Under the pieces are notes generated by a model. That model saw only the letters and a program-made list of their open reading frames with translations. It was not told the origin of the DNA and did no database searches. 64,000 nt of DNA from Cerrena zonata (Eukaryota > Basidiomycota > Agaricomycetes > Polyporales > Cerrenaceae), in the NCBI GenBank assembly GCA_038087015.1, contig JASBNA010000064.1:62001-126000 (forward strand). The letters are read 5' to 3'. The position numbers and the translations under genes were made by a program. Below are positions 11,531-22,362 of this stretch, in pieces (the stretch's first letter is position 1; every line of letters starts with the position of its first letter).

Positions 11531-12397
11531 ATTATGTCACCTAAAACCTGGAATAGTAGTGTCTGCGGCTTGTCAGTAACGTGTGGAACTTACAAGGATT
11601 GTGGGATTGACTTGGGGGCGAAAGTCACGTCTACAGCTATGATTCAGTGGTCTTTTGAATGTTTCAAAACGAGGATAAACATATAGCATAGAAAACACGA
11701 GGCTTCCCGCCAAAGATAGTCTAGTGGAGTTAGCACCTTCGACTCGGACAACACCTGCCTTTCCGAGCCCATGCAAGATCAATGAAGTTGCCAAATAGAT
11801 GTTATTTCCTGATATCGCGGTTGAGTATCTCCGTATCGACACAAAGGACATACCAAATGAGAAAATCTTGATTATTCCTTGTTCTCATTTGGTATGTACA
11901 TGTAATAAAACATCGATATGGGAGAGTCGAAGGTGGTCGAATTATTGAAACACGCTAAGGAATGGAACAGAGTCGATGTCAGAGTACGTACTGAAGTACT
12001 TACCCTGCAGTCACAGCCTGAGCGAATACGTGGTGGTTTCTTGCTAGCCAGACATCAAGGACTCTAGAACTATTAGGGGGGTTTGCTTGGGGGCTCGGGT
12101 AAACCCGAGCACAGTCGGAGGTCCTAAGTAAGCACCACATGGGCACGATTGATCTGGACATAGCGTCCAAATATTCTGGGGCAATATCGATGTTTATGTG
12201 GTCATCAAACGAGCGTGAAGGTCAAGCCAAGGTACCGATGTCGAACAAAACCTTTCTACAAACCTCGAAGTCGATTCCGAGGAAACGGAGGGCGTAGGAG
12301 AGAAAGGACGGTGCTAGTCACAAACTGAAAACTGGAGTGATACAGTGTACAGTAACACTGGGAGTAGCAAGACCACAGGACCACAAAACCACAACAA
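11531..12397. other. Intergenic region with a small inverted repeat
   Basis: No credible gene is seen in this 867-bp region. A minus-strand open frame at 11573-11851 has a hydrophobic stretch but no recognisable family. An 8-bp inverted repeat is present at 12093-12110. Confidence 0.5.
12093..12110. repeat. Short perfect inverted repeat
   Basis: GCTCGGGT and ACCCGAGC are perfect complements separated by AA. It could be a palindromic protein-binding site or a hairpin; no second copy was noticed. Confidence 0.5.
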
Positions 12398-13635
12398 TCA
12401 AACACTCTTTTGTCGTTTTCTCGATCGCGAGTCTTCCTCTCCGTCCTTCATATCCACATCGCTTTCTGCCTCTCCGTCCTCCATATCCACATCGCTTTCT
12501 TCCTCCCTCCCGGCCTTCAATCCTTTCATTTTCCGCGTTTGGAGCTTGTTCAAGTCCTGTTTGGCAACATGGATCCGTCCCCGAAGATCTCCCATCTCGT
12601 CTACCTCCATATTCTTCCTCTTCTTCCCAAGTCCCTTTTCCACCTCTTGCTTTTTCAGTTTGGGCCGCTTCATTGCTTGCTTCATCACTTCCGAGTCAGC
12701 TTCCTGGTATCGCCGTAGCACGAGATCCAGCGAAGGTCCCATAGGAACAAGCTCCACTCGTGGAATTCTGGTTCCGGACGCACGGAGCTTAATCGTATAC
12801 GCTCGGATATGAACTTTTGGTAATGACTTGGTGTCGTCTTGAGTTTTCGAAGATGAGGGATCGAGTGTGGTCGTTGCTGCGTTCAGGGTAGAAGGTGTAG
12901 GTGCGAGGGTGATACTTATGACATGTTCGATACCGGGAAGGCATATCGAGTCAATTTCTTCGCCGTTGAAAAGTGACATGAGCATTGACTTGAGTTGAAT
13001 GAATCGGGGATGCGAGTCAAACAGCTCGGATGCAAAATGCATCAATGGTTTGTGTCCCTGGCGTGGATTTGGGTGTCTATGAGAAACATTGAGCAAACAA
13101 AATAGCAGCGATAGGGTCGATACCCACCTTGAATTCGCTCATAGCTTTATAGTTTTCAATCCCCGACTTCACACATGTCCAAAACTCGATAATCAAACAT
13201 CCTGACGAAAAACCATCCCGTCCGGACGTTTCTTAGTGCTTTGGCCAACAACAAATAAGCTAGCATCGTTCTTTTGTGACCAAAAATCGAGGGAGGAAGC
13301 ATCCTCGAATGGTCGAACGACATTCTTTTTTGAGAACGAGATACCGTCTGGTCTTTTCAGAGCCATCTATAGCAAGAGGGAAAGCAATGAAGATCTAGAT
13401 CTAAAGGATACAAGAGTATACGAACGCACAATATCTTTCATTGCATGATTTACTTTCTCTCCACTATGTGAACCCTTGACGAAAATGGCTATGCGTGCAT
13501 CCTCGACCTCCTTAGGTTCCCGTGCATCCAAAGCTCTCTTCGAACGGGCATTTTTGGGTTTCCTATTCAGAGTATGTTAGAAACTTCGTGGTTGTTATAT
13601 CCATTGCTTTAAAGGACATACACAGTCCGCAACAT
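12398..13635 (-). CDS. RPF2: Ribosome biogenesis factor Rpf2 (Brix domain), reading frame broken by three 1-nt insertions
   Basis: Rpf2 works with Rrs1 to load the 5S RNP onto pre-60S ribosomes in the nucleolus. The protein begins MLRTVKPKNARSKRAL and has the Brix hallmarks MALKRPDGISFSKKN, LFVVGQSTKKRPDGMVF, MFDYRVLDM and QLKSMLMSLF. The final part includes SGTRIPRVELVPMGPSLDLV and GRIHVAKQDLNKLQTRKMKG, all characteristic of Rpf2. The protein is recognisable end to end, but the frame shifts three times between 13212 and 13050, each time as if one base were extra: AAAAA at 13208-13212, CCCC at 13161-13164, and one base near 13051-13055. The three together restore the frame. The start at 13635 follows from a GT-AG intron splitting codon 5. 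The gene is head-to-head with DBR1. Confidence 0.85.
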
Positions 13636-13797
13636 GGTAAAGTCGAATTCAGTGAAGGAAGTCTGAAGGAAAACAAGTTAGTAAGCGCCTAGATCACTTT
13701 CAGAAATAACTTGAAGCAAGTATCTTCGGCGCTTCTCTTACCTCTGTCCAACTCGACACCACTGGAAAGCAACTCTAGTAAGCTCATTCATATCAAC
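13636..13797. promoter_or_regulatory. Bidirectional promoter region between RPF2 and DBR1
   Basis: Only 162 bp separate the two divergent start codons, so the promoters must overlap. Shared control of two RNA-processing genes is plausible but inferred from spacing alone. Confidence 0.55.
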
Positions 13798-15600
13798 ATG
13801 AAGGTACGAAAACCCGTTCCGTATCATGAACAACGTTCTAAGAGGCTTTTATCTCTAGATTGCGATAGAAGGCTGCTGTCATGGTGCTCTCGACGACATC
13901 TACGTTGAGGTCGCTTCCCTCGAATCTAAACACAACTATAAAGTAGACCTTCTTCTCATGTGTGGCGACTTCCAAGCCATGCGGAATGAACGTGATTTAC
14001 AATGCATGGCTGTCCCTGACAAGTATCGCAAGCTCGGGACGTTCTACAAGTAGGTATGCGTACTTGTCCCTTGAAGTATATGTCCTTCGACACAAGCGTG
14101 TATCTTCAATTATAGATATTATACAGGAGAGAAAGTCGCCCCCGTTCTCACTATAATCATCGGAGGTAACCACGAAGCTTCAAACTACTTCTGGGAGCTG
14201 TAAGTATTTTGCGTTGCCGTATCGTTCATAAGCTAATTTTCCGTAGGTATCATGGAGGCTGGATAGCACCCAACATGTACTTTCTAGGGCATGCAGGATG
14301 TGTTCAGGTAAACGGTCTCCGAATTGCTGGTGCATCTGGTATTTTCAAGTCTCAGGACTTCTCTCAAGGTGAGTGCGTCTGAAAAAACGAGTTTTAACTA
14401 CCCTTTGAGCTAATCTACGCAACGCTTAGGTCATTGGGAACGTTTACCCTACACTCCGGGTGCCTATGCGAAGCATATACCACATTCGCGAGTACAATAT
14501 CCGACGACTCTCACTCGTTCGTATTTTGTCTTGAAATTCCGTTTCCTATCATTCTCACATTCATTAGCTCACACCTCGTCCAACCATTTTTCTCTCGCAC
14601 GACTGGCCACGGTCAATAGAGAGACATGGAGACTTCCGTAACCTGATTCGCCGAAAGCCTTTCTTTAAGCAGGATATTGAAACCGGCCAACTAGGCTCCC
14701 CACCTCTAATGGGTCTCCTTGGAACGCTCAAACCGGAATGGTGGTTCTCTGCGCATTTACATTGTCGGTTCGAAGCGACGGTCGTGCATCCTCCAGAAAT
14801 TGTGGAAGGAGCCATTCCGAGCGCCCAGACAACCAACCCAGACGAGATATCTATCGAGGACGATGAATTTGATGAATCATCTCCTAAACCGACCAAGACT
14901 GAAGCATCAACGGAAGTACCTACTGCCTAGAGTGTCGATCAATCCTGACGAGATCCTTCTCGATGACGAAGAGGAAGAAGTAGTAGCTCCGCCTCCTCCG
15001 CCTCCTCCGCGATCTCAAACCAAATTCCTTGCGCTCGACAAGTGTCTTCCCCGTCGGCAATTCCTAGAGGTACGTACATATTGATGCATTTGTCTCATTA
15101 TATATCTTATCTGCCTGTGTGAAGGTTATCGATGTCGATACACCGCCAGATTTCGTACCTCCCAACTCGGACTCCTCTCAGCCCATCTTGGCGTACGACC
15201 CTGAATGGCTCGCCATAACCCGAGCGTTCAATACTCATATGCCCACTACACGCAATCAGCTCTCCTATCCCAGTGAAGCTCAAGCTCGCGAAGCATGCCA
15301 ACGCGAACTGGATTGGGTCAAGGCTCATATATTCGCCACCCCTCAAAGTAATGGAAAAGGCATCAAAACGATCGAGGATGTGCAACAGTTCGCTAAAACC
15401 GCGCCTGCTCCAGGGGAACCAGGAGCTGATGGAAGACAACAGCGTGAGTTTTCTTCCTATTTTTCCATCGCGAAATGTTTTCGATGTAGTATTGATCGAT
15501 GTGGTCATGATACTTAATAGCACCCTACTATCCCAATCCCCAGACCGCTGCTTTCTGTGCAATGCTCGATATCGAAAACAAGGTGGACCTGTTGCGGTAG
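13798..15600 (+). CDS. DBR1: RNA lariat debranching enzyme Dbr1, with two frame breaks
   Basis: Dbr1 hydrolyses the 2'-5' bond of excised intron lariats in the nucleus. The first exon encodes only Met-Lys; the next starts [15 protein letters not shown]. Metallophosphoesterase motifs follow in order: [13 protein letters not shown], then [44 protein letters not shown] and [11 protein letters not shown]. The C-terminal Dbr1 domain is marked by [21 protein letters not shown]. Frame is lost near 14462-14465, where [17 protein letters not shown] lies one frame off, and again near 14915-14932, where a TAG at 14928-14930 precedes the linker [13 protein letters not shown]. Both are consistent with one extra base. 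A short intron with a weak donor after RRLSL is likely. The final exon ends with [19 protein letters not shown]. Confidence 0.85.
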
Positions 15601-15988
15601 CGCATTCTCGTATCCCATTCTCTGACATTTGTATCCTGCTACACTCACGGCACTGGTCGAATCGAAATGGGTGGTGATATACGCTTTTTTGAGTCCGAAA
15701 TATCCTTCATGTAACTCCTCCGTCCAGGTGTTTGACGCATTAGGATTGTCGTCTTCGACGGTGACCACCTTTTGACCAATCACTACTTAATCGAGAACAA
15801 TAATTAGTTTCCTCATCAGATAATCAAACAAGCAATGACAGTGTACTTTCCTACAACCACACCCTGAGTGAATAGCAATTTGTAATCTAAAGTTGCGTAG
15901 AATCCGCCGTAGATGGCGGGTTGAAGTTGAAGACGTAGTATACATGATGGTATAAGGATCGACACAACTTTGCTGCGTCGGTAACTAT
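15601..15988. other. Intergenic between DBR1 and tRNA-Met
   Basis: This 388-bp stretch probably holds the DBR1 3' UTR and the 5' flank of the tRNA. Minus-strand open frames here and across the end of DBR1 match no known family. Confidence 0.5.
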
Positions 15989-16060
15989 AGCAACTTGGCG
16001 CAGAGGTAGCGCGCGGGGCCCATAACCCCGAGGTCCCTGGATCGAAACCAGGAGTTGCTA
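15989..16060 (+). tRNA. Initiator tRNA-Met (CAU)
   Basis: The 72-nt sequence folds into a perfect cloverleaf without an intron. The 7-bp acceptor stem AGCAACT/AGTTGCT ends in an A1-U72 pair. The D stem is GCGC/GCGC, the anticodon stem CGGGG/CCCCG has three consecutive G-C pairs next to the loop, and the T stem is CCTGG/CCAGG. The T loop is ATCGAAA, with A54 and A60 in place of T54 and pyrimidine 60. The A1-U72 pair, the three G-C pairs and the A54/A60 loop are hallmarks of eukaryotic initiator tRNA rather than elongator tRNA-Met. The anticodon loop is CCCATAA, so position 33 is C instead of the usual U. Confidence 0.95.
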
Positions 16061-16080
16061 GATGGACCACCACAAAATAC

Positions 16081-16085
16081 TTTTT
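16081..16085 (+). terminator. Pol III terminator of tRNA-Met
   Basis: TTTTT begins 21 nt after the last tRNA base and is the first T run of this length downstream, as expected for RNA polymerase III termination. Confidence 0.65.
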
Positions 16086-16239
16086 CGCATTTCCCCCATC
16101 TACTAATTTGGTAAGTTACTGGTAGTAGGTGCTTGACCCGGGACTACTTAGACAGCTCTGCCTCGAAGTTTCAACTTCTTGAACTTGGATCACTCGGGAC
16201 CCACTCAAGAATCTGAACACGTCCGCAACAATTTTCCCA

Positions 16240-19200
16240 ATGGCATTGCCTCCCAAAGGACGAAAGCGTTTCTTGGCCGATCTGGAGTCTGCTATCATAA
16301 CTCACAAATCGCGAGGATCATGCTACAAAACGAATGAGTTACAAATAACAGGTTAAAAGGAATTCTGTCTCTGTCTCTAGTCATATAACGACTTATGACC
16401 ACTATCTGGTAGATCTTTTCGAAGGCGAGGATGAGGGTGCATTTGTTTGTGCCGTATCAGATTCGCAAGGAAATAAATATGCCTATCTCAGCTTCATTAT
16501 TTCTGGTGCGTATTACCTTGCGGTGTGGTACGCTGTACTTAGAATCCGATCTATCATGGTTACAGACACCTCAGACTATCCAAAGTATCATACATTCTAT
16601 TGTTTCTCGCTAGATGGTGTTCCATCACCACCCGTACAGCGAGTGATAGACCGCATGGCTGATTGCCAGTCGATCACCATTGATGGCTTGTTAGAGAGCA
16701 TGCTTGAATTCCTGGCCAAAGACTTCACATCTGGTCATCCAATTTCTGAAATTCAAAAAGAGGATGATGAAGCAGAGACTGATGGCGAAGATGTTCAAGG
16801 AGATTTCGATGTTTCGATGTCGAGTGGACTCAACATCGATTCGGAAGTTATGCAAAGGTAAGTAGGTCAGTATTTCGAAGACTGATTCCCTCATGCCCAT
16901 CCATTGATAGAGACTTTCAAGAGATTATTGCAGCAGGCTATCGCCCCAATATAATTCGGCTGAGAGACGACGAAGTCGTGATCTCGGTTTCCATTCCTGT
17001 GATTTCGCTGGCTTCTACAATCGAACCTCGTGCCCTGATGGCATGGGACTCACGATTGTTGTCGAAATCTCAATATCTTACCCTGATTATCTCGGGTATG
17101 CAGGGTATATATCCTTTCACTGCTGACGATGGAACGTTCCTGCCGAATCTGGCTGGACGCGGTGTAAAAAATCTCCAGTACCACGTCGGCCTTACCCCCC
17201 AAAACAAACCAGATCAAAATCTTATCCTAAGCTTACTTCGCAGCTTTAATGTGCCGACGATTGATGAAATTGTACTTCCCTCCATCAAGAATATCCACAT
17301 CGCTGAAAGTATCTTAGGACGGAACCCAAGCCATGAGTTCAATTTTAGTCTAAGTGCATCCCTTGAGTCTTTGTTGCGTGATAGATTTATGCAGATCATA
17401 CGCTTACGTTTGAAGTGCAATATTGGATGGGCTGGAGCAGAGTCGCTCATCAGTAGCTCAAGTCAAATGCAAATCAGCGCTGATGAACTCTTTTTCGATG
17501 ACAGCACTGTAAGTTCCTAAGTATATATTTTCTTCTATTCGTTTGTTTGAATTATTCAGGAACTACTTCGAGCGGAGGAGGAAGAGCAATCGTTAGCATC
17601 AAGTTACAGCCTTCCGAGCGACCCTCTGGCAAATGGAGAGCGCCCCAGTCATATTAACGTGCCACTTCTTGCCTTCTCTTATCTCATACGACGCTTGACG
17701 GCGAGTCGGGTTTTCCATTCGTTCTATGTTTGAGCTCATATCAAAGTTACATAGCTTTGCACCCGGTTCTGTTTGGTCTGCTACAACAAAATAGACTATG
17801 ACTTCGAGACACTGAAGCCCTATGTTTGCAATTCGAAATTGTGTACGTACCAATACTACAACCTCAATTTCGGAACACCTTTAGAGGTAGGGGCCCCTTC
17901 TCGAAACACGGGCGAGTATATTAAGTAGCCAGTTTTATAGTACGAAATATGCTTCCGGCCGGCAACTGTAGACCTCCTAGTTTCCTTCGCCTACATCGCT
18001 GCTGCGGAGAAATCCCTTCGAGACCCGTTACCAACTGGAATGGGGCTGATGGTCCCAGATATCACTGATATGAAGAAGCCGGCAGTTGATTTCGATCAAC
18101 TAAGTAAAGACGTGGTATGTCTGTTTCTGATCAAGTCTGCTTTGGCTGTTTCTTATATCGTTTACCCTAGATGCAACGAACAATCGTTTATCTGCTCAAC
18201 ACTCTACCGCCCGTGAGTGCTAAGTAGTACACTTTGATTGATTAAATCCAGACCAACAGTTACTTCTACATAGATTCAAGAAATGAAGGAATACCTGGAG
18301 TCGATTCATAAAGGAACTATAAAACCTAGACTTGCAGATATGGATCCCCAGATATTGCCAGCCGCATGGTTACTTCTTCGCTGGTGAGCGATATTCTAAT
18401 GGTGACATATAGAACACGTATCTAAACCCTACTTAAGGTGTATAGCCTCCTGTACCGCACATATTGACGAGATAATGGTACCCGAAGATTGTGTAGGAAA
18501 CATCGGTATGACCTATGTTCTTTTCATACATGATGTCGGACTCGATACTCGTGACATGTAGACCCTCCATGCCGTCAATTTCGATTTAGCATCGGAGCTC
18601 CAGACAAAGAGGCGAAATTCCGGACATGTCAAGAAAATGCAAAAGCTCGTGATGCCAATGCTGCCCAATATCCGTCGCTCTATGTAACTATTTCACCGAG
18701 TTACAAAGGATGTAATAGTTACTAATAGTTACTGCAGGCTTTTCATGGCTCACCAGTCAAGAACTGGCACTCGGTACGTCCGGGTCTTGTATCTTTAGCA
18801 CCCATTCTCACTCAACAAACTTCTAAGATCATACGGCACGGTCTTTTACTCATGAATGTAGTTCACGGACGAAGTTATGGTGATGGTATAAGACACCCCC
18901 ACCCGTGTTAAAATTCCATTAAGCTGATCTTCTCCTAGGCGTGTATTTCGCAAAACAGGGACAAGTCTCAATGGGTACCTATGCTTCACCCAGTAGTTTC
19001 ATGTGGAGGAGCACAAGATTAAACCCAATCTCCTGTGCGGCTCTCGCAGAGCTGGTAAATTTACCAGGGGAATTCGTATCTAACAATCCCTTTTTTGTTG
19101 TGAAGGATACCGATTGGATTATTTGGTCGGTTTTCTATCACGCTCTTCCGGTGTCAGACCTGACATTAGTTTCTAGTCGATATTTGCTAGTCCGATGTGG

Positions 19201-19432
19201 AGATATAAGCCCTTATCTCCCTTTCACTGAAACCCCTGTATGCAGTCCTGTCCCAGAAGATACTCCGAGTGTCGAACTCGACCCAGCCCATCCCCTCACT
19301 TTCAGCGGGAAAAATATCACCATACCTGAGCCGGGCTACAGGCTCCAGCAATTGCTTGAAGCCCGGCGGAAAGAATTCGAAAATGAGGGAGATACCGTCG
19401 AAATCGAAGATATTATCCACATTCTTCTTTGA
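16240..19432 (+). CDS. PARP6/8-like ADP-ribosyltransferase, without a UBC domain
   Basis: Fourteen exons join in frame to 835 codons, starting MALPPKGRKRFLADLE. The N-terminal part has VTDTSDYPKYHTFY, as in the fungal PARP-UBC family. A Cys-rich stretch around FCLVCYNKIDYDFETLKPYV and CNSKLC and a helical segment VDLLVSFAYIAAAEKSL resemble human PARP6/8. The catalytic domain shows YAFHGSPVKNWHSIIRHGL (motif His) and SYGDGVYFAKQ (motif Tyr), then NPISCAALAELVNLP. These proteins transfer ADP-ribose to protein targets, probably as mono-ADP-ribosylation. Related fungal proteins continue into a C-terminal ubiquitin-conjugating (UBC) domain, but here the frame ends at EIEDIIHILL in the linker and no UBC-like sequence follows before 20093. 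Exon 1 joins exon 2 through a 43-nt intron with donor GTTACA. Confidence 0.8.
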
Positions 19433-20092
19433 ACGTAGTGGAGTCCTCAAGTTTTAGATGATATACAAGAGACGTGAAATGATCATAACATTTTCTAAAT
19501 GGTTTATTAGCCTGGGATTTCAGTGTTTTCATATATTGTGTAATCTATATATGGTGATTATACTACGTCATGGATGCTGGTCAGGGAGCGTATATATTCT
19601 AAACCAATCAGCGAAGGCATTCAATCATATACAAAATAATTCTGGGAGGGTTTGAATATCTGCCAATCATCCTTTGAATTTAAGGTTTGATTTTGATGTG
19701 AGAGGGTTTGAATTTGAAAGCATCTAAATCCTCGGACTGGTTGAATTGGCGAAGACTGGCGAGAGGGATCAGAGGTGAATGAACGTGAGAGTAGCTACAG
19801 GTAGCTACACATGCAACACAAAGGACAGGTTTTATTTTATTTTGCAATTTGCCGTACGAAACGGCCTGAGGAGGGTGCGATGCCTCGCCTCCCTGTTCCG
19901 AGTCCGAACGGAACTCCGTCTTACGAAGGAGGCTGGCCGCCGACATGTCCACGTTCCAACTTTCTCATCGTAATGAGTCATACCAAAGATCGAGGATCAT
20001 TAATAAGTCATAATTTACTGACTCCGTTGAATAAAAAGGAGTGCGGGCTTTCATAAAACGAAATTTACTCTTTTCCTATACGTTATACCATC
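19433..20092. other. Intergenic between PARP-like and first GNAT gene
   Basis: This 660-bp AT-rich region holds the PARP 3' end and the GNAT promoter. No UBC remnant, gene or repeat was recognised. Confidence 0.5.
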
Positions 20093-20884
20093 ATGTCCTT
20101 CGTAAATCTCTACCAACCACCCGCCGCCCCGGGCGCTATACCAGAAAACGAACTAAATGGCCCAGAGCCATATGACACTAATTTCGTTTTCCCAATCCAT
20201 CCAGAGAGATTGGAGACGGAACGAGTTAAATTAACACCATTCGTTCCAAAAGTTCATTTTGAAGTAACGTGGGAGGGTATACCCAATCAAGAGGAACTAT
20301 TCCGATTCTACCCCTTCACTCTACCAACACGAGAAATATTTCTCACTTTCATTGAACGCTTTATTCGGCAAGACCCAAAGAACATTGTCTTTTCCATCGT
20401 AGACAAGACACGCCCAGACGACGCACATCCTGAATTTGAAGGTTCCTTAGCCGGGATTATCGGCCTTTTGGACACATCCGTAGAGCAATTAACCACCGAG
20501 ATCGGGTTCGTCATGATCTTCCCCGCCTTTCAGCGTAGCCATATCGCCAGTAATGCCGTTGGCATCCTCATGAAATATTGTTTGGAGGTTCCCACTGCGT
20601 CGCCGCCAGGTTTGGGGCTCAGGAAAGTTCAATGGCATTGCCATCATAACAACGCGGGCTCGAGACGATTGGCGGAGAGAATGGGATTCCAGTATGAAGG
20701 AATCCTCAGGTGGACTACGGTATTACCTGAGGCGATGGCGAGAGACGGGTTGACGGAGTCACGGAAGGGCGATCCTGCTGGTGGAAAGCCCGGGAGGCAC
20801 ACGATCTCTTTGTCCGCATGCTGGGATGACTGGGAGAATGGTGTCAGAGAGAAGGTAGCACAACAGATCGACAGAAAGATCTAG
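20093..20884 (+). CDS. GNAT-family N-acetyltransferase (copy 1)
   Basis: This intronless gene encodes 263 residues. It has the RimJ/RimL-like layout of fungal GNAT proteins: an opening LETERVKLTPFVPKVH, a central SLAGIIGLLDTSVEQLTTEIGF, the acetyl-CoA-binding region FPAFQRSHIASNAVGILMKY, and the late WHCHHNNAGSRRLAERMGF followed by YEGILRW. It probably transfers an acetyl group from acetyl-CoA to a small molecule or protein N-terminus in the cytosol; the substrate is unknown. A close paralogue lies 167 bp downstream on the same strand, so the pair arose by tandem duplication. Confidence 0.85.
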   Translation: MSFVNLYQPPAAPGAIPENELNGPEPYDTNFVFPIHPERLETERVKLTPFVPKVHFEVTWEGIPNQEELFRFYPFTLPTREIFLTFIERFIRQDPKNIVFSIVDKTRPDDAHPEFEGSLAGIIGLLDTSVEQLTTEIGFVMIFPAFQRSHIASNAVGILMKYCLEVPTASPPGLGLRKVQWHCHHNNAGSRRLAERMGFQYEGILRWTTVLPEAMARDGLTESRKGDPAGGKPGRHTISLSACWDDWENGVREKVAQQIDRKI

Positions 20885-21051
20885 GGATTTATTAGAAAGC
20901 AAACAACGACATTTTGCGCCATGCACGGAAAAGTTCGATCGTACATCGTGATCTGGTTTGACTCGAGTAGAGTCACTATTAGTATACGCATAAATAGAGG
21001 GACTCGTTGACTCGCTCGCTCACTCACTCACCTACCCACCTCTTTCGTGTC

Positions 21052-21849
21052 ATGGTGTTTATTAATCTGTATAAGCCTCCGGTCGTTTCCTCACCCCTTG
21101 CTGAAAATGAACTATACGGCCCCGAACCGCACGACGTCAACTTCGTCTACCCTCTTACCCCAGAGAGCCTCGAGACCGAACGTATTCGATTAACACCATT
21201 CGTTCCACGAGTACACATGGAAGCAACATGGGAAGTGTTGTCCACCGAAGGCCATGAACTTTTCCGCTATTTTCGCTTCATAAACCAGACACCAGAGGTC
21301 TTCCTTACTTGGCACGAACGGAGCATTCGACAAGATCCACAACATATCATATTCGTTGTTATAGACAAAACATTTCAAGACGAAGCACGCCCAGAATTCG
21401 GAGGATCGCTAGCAGGACTCATAGCCCTCTTTGGGACGTCCGTAGAGCAACTGACCACAGAAATCGCGTTCGTCGTGACCTTCCCCGCTTTCCAAAGGTC
21501 GCATGTCGCTGCCAACGCTGTTGGAGTTCTCATGAAGTACTGCCTGGAGGTACCTAGCGCAACTGTGCCGGGGTTGGGACTCAGGAGAGTGAAATGGCAT
21601 TGCCATCCGAAGAATCTGCGGTCGAAGGGGTTCGCAGAGAAGATGGGATTCCACTACGAGGGCATCTTAAGGTGGCATTGTCTACTTTCAGAGTTTTTCC
21701 TGAGAGATGGAGAACCCGTGTGGAGGAAGGACGATCCTCCGGGTGCCAAGAACCCTGGGAGGCATACGGTCACTTTGTCCGTGTGTTGGGATGATTGGGA
21801 GAGTGGGGTCAGAGAAAATGTGCAGAAGCAAATAGATAGGAAGGTGTAA
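21052..21849 (+). CDS. GNAT-family N-acetyltransferase (copy 2, tandem paralogue)
   Basis: This intronless gene encodes 265 residues and is colinear with the upstream GNAT over its whole length. Shared phrases include NLYKPP, LETERIRLTPFVPRVH, GTSVEQLTTEIAFV, FPAFQRSHVAANAVGVLMKY and EKMGFHYEGILRWH. I chose the ATG at 21052 because MVFINLYKPP aligns with MSFVNLYQPP of copy 1, although the frame is open further upstream. The copies differ throughout, especially in the segments after ELF and ILRW, so the duplication is not very recent and substrate use may have diverged. A TATA-like CATAAATAG lies about 60 bp upstream. Confidence 0.85.
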   Translation: MVFINLYKPPVVSSPLAENELYGPEPHDVNFVYPLTPESLETERIRLTPFVPRVHMEATWEVLSTEGHELFRYFRFINQTPEVFLTWHERSIRQDPQHIIFVVIDKTFQDEARPEFGGSLAGLIALFGTSVEQLTTEIAFVVTFPAFQRSHVAANAVGVLMKYCLEVPSATVPGLGLRRVKWHCHPKNLRSKGFAEKMGFHYEGILRWHCLLSEFFLRDGEPVWRKDDPPGAKNPGRHTVTLSVCWDDWESGVRENVQKQIDRKV

Positions 21850-22362
21850 GACTTGTTATGTACTGCACCTCGACGTCTGGTACTGTAAATGGAGTTCTAT
21901 GTATGCGACATAGCTTGACGGATATTGCAAATTGAGAGTGACGGAGTGACAACGTCCGTGGTCGCGGCGACGGATAAATATTGAGCACAACTCCGTTCGA
22001 GCTGGGACCTGTTAAGACGTATGCAAGCTGCGCAACGATCCATACCTTTTGCGCAGCGTAATAAGTAAGAAAAGATGAGGACAAGCCCTGATCAAAGGCC
22101 GAGCGAGCGACTCGGTCAAGACAAATCACAGCCTCCATCTGGCAGTCGCCGTCAAGATTCAAGGCGGTTTCAGCTGCCCGCGCATCATCTCCACTATACA
22201 CTTCACTCTTTCTTCTTACTTCTTCCTTCACTGGAACCACGTCGTGTCGACGACCCTTTCGGAGGATTCATTTTCTCGTCTGGTTACGAACCTTCTTGTA
22301 ACTAAGGATTGTCGTAAAGCCTCCGGGCCTGGGAGCATCTGAAGCCTGGGATACCACACGCA
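21850..22362. other. Intergenic upstream of the mannosyltransferase gene
   Basis: This 513-bp interval contains the 5' flank of the GT15 gene, with pyrimidine-rich stretches near 22200-22240. No additional gene is supported. Confidence 0.5.

Noticed and set aside
15514..15783. Minus-strand open frame across the end of DBR1
   Set aside because: It overlaps the last DBR1 exon antisense and matches no family.
16500..16545. Apparent 37-nt intron in the PARP-like gene
   Set aside because: The sequence reads through in frame; removing it would introduce a stop before VTDTSDYPKYHTFY.
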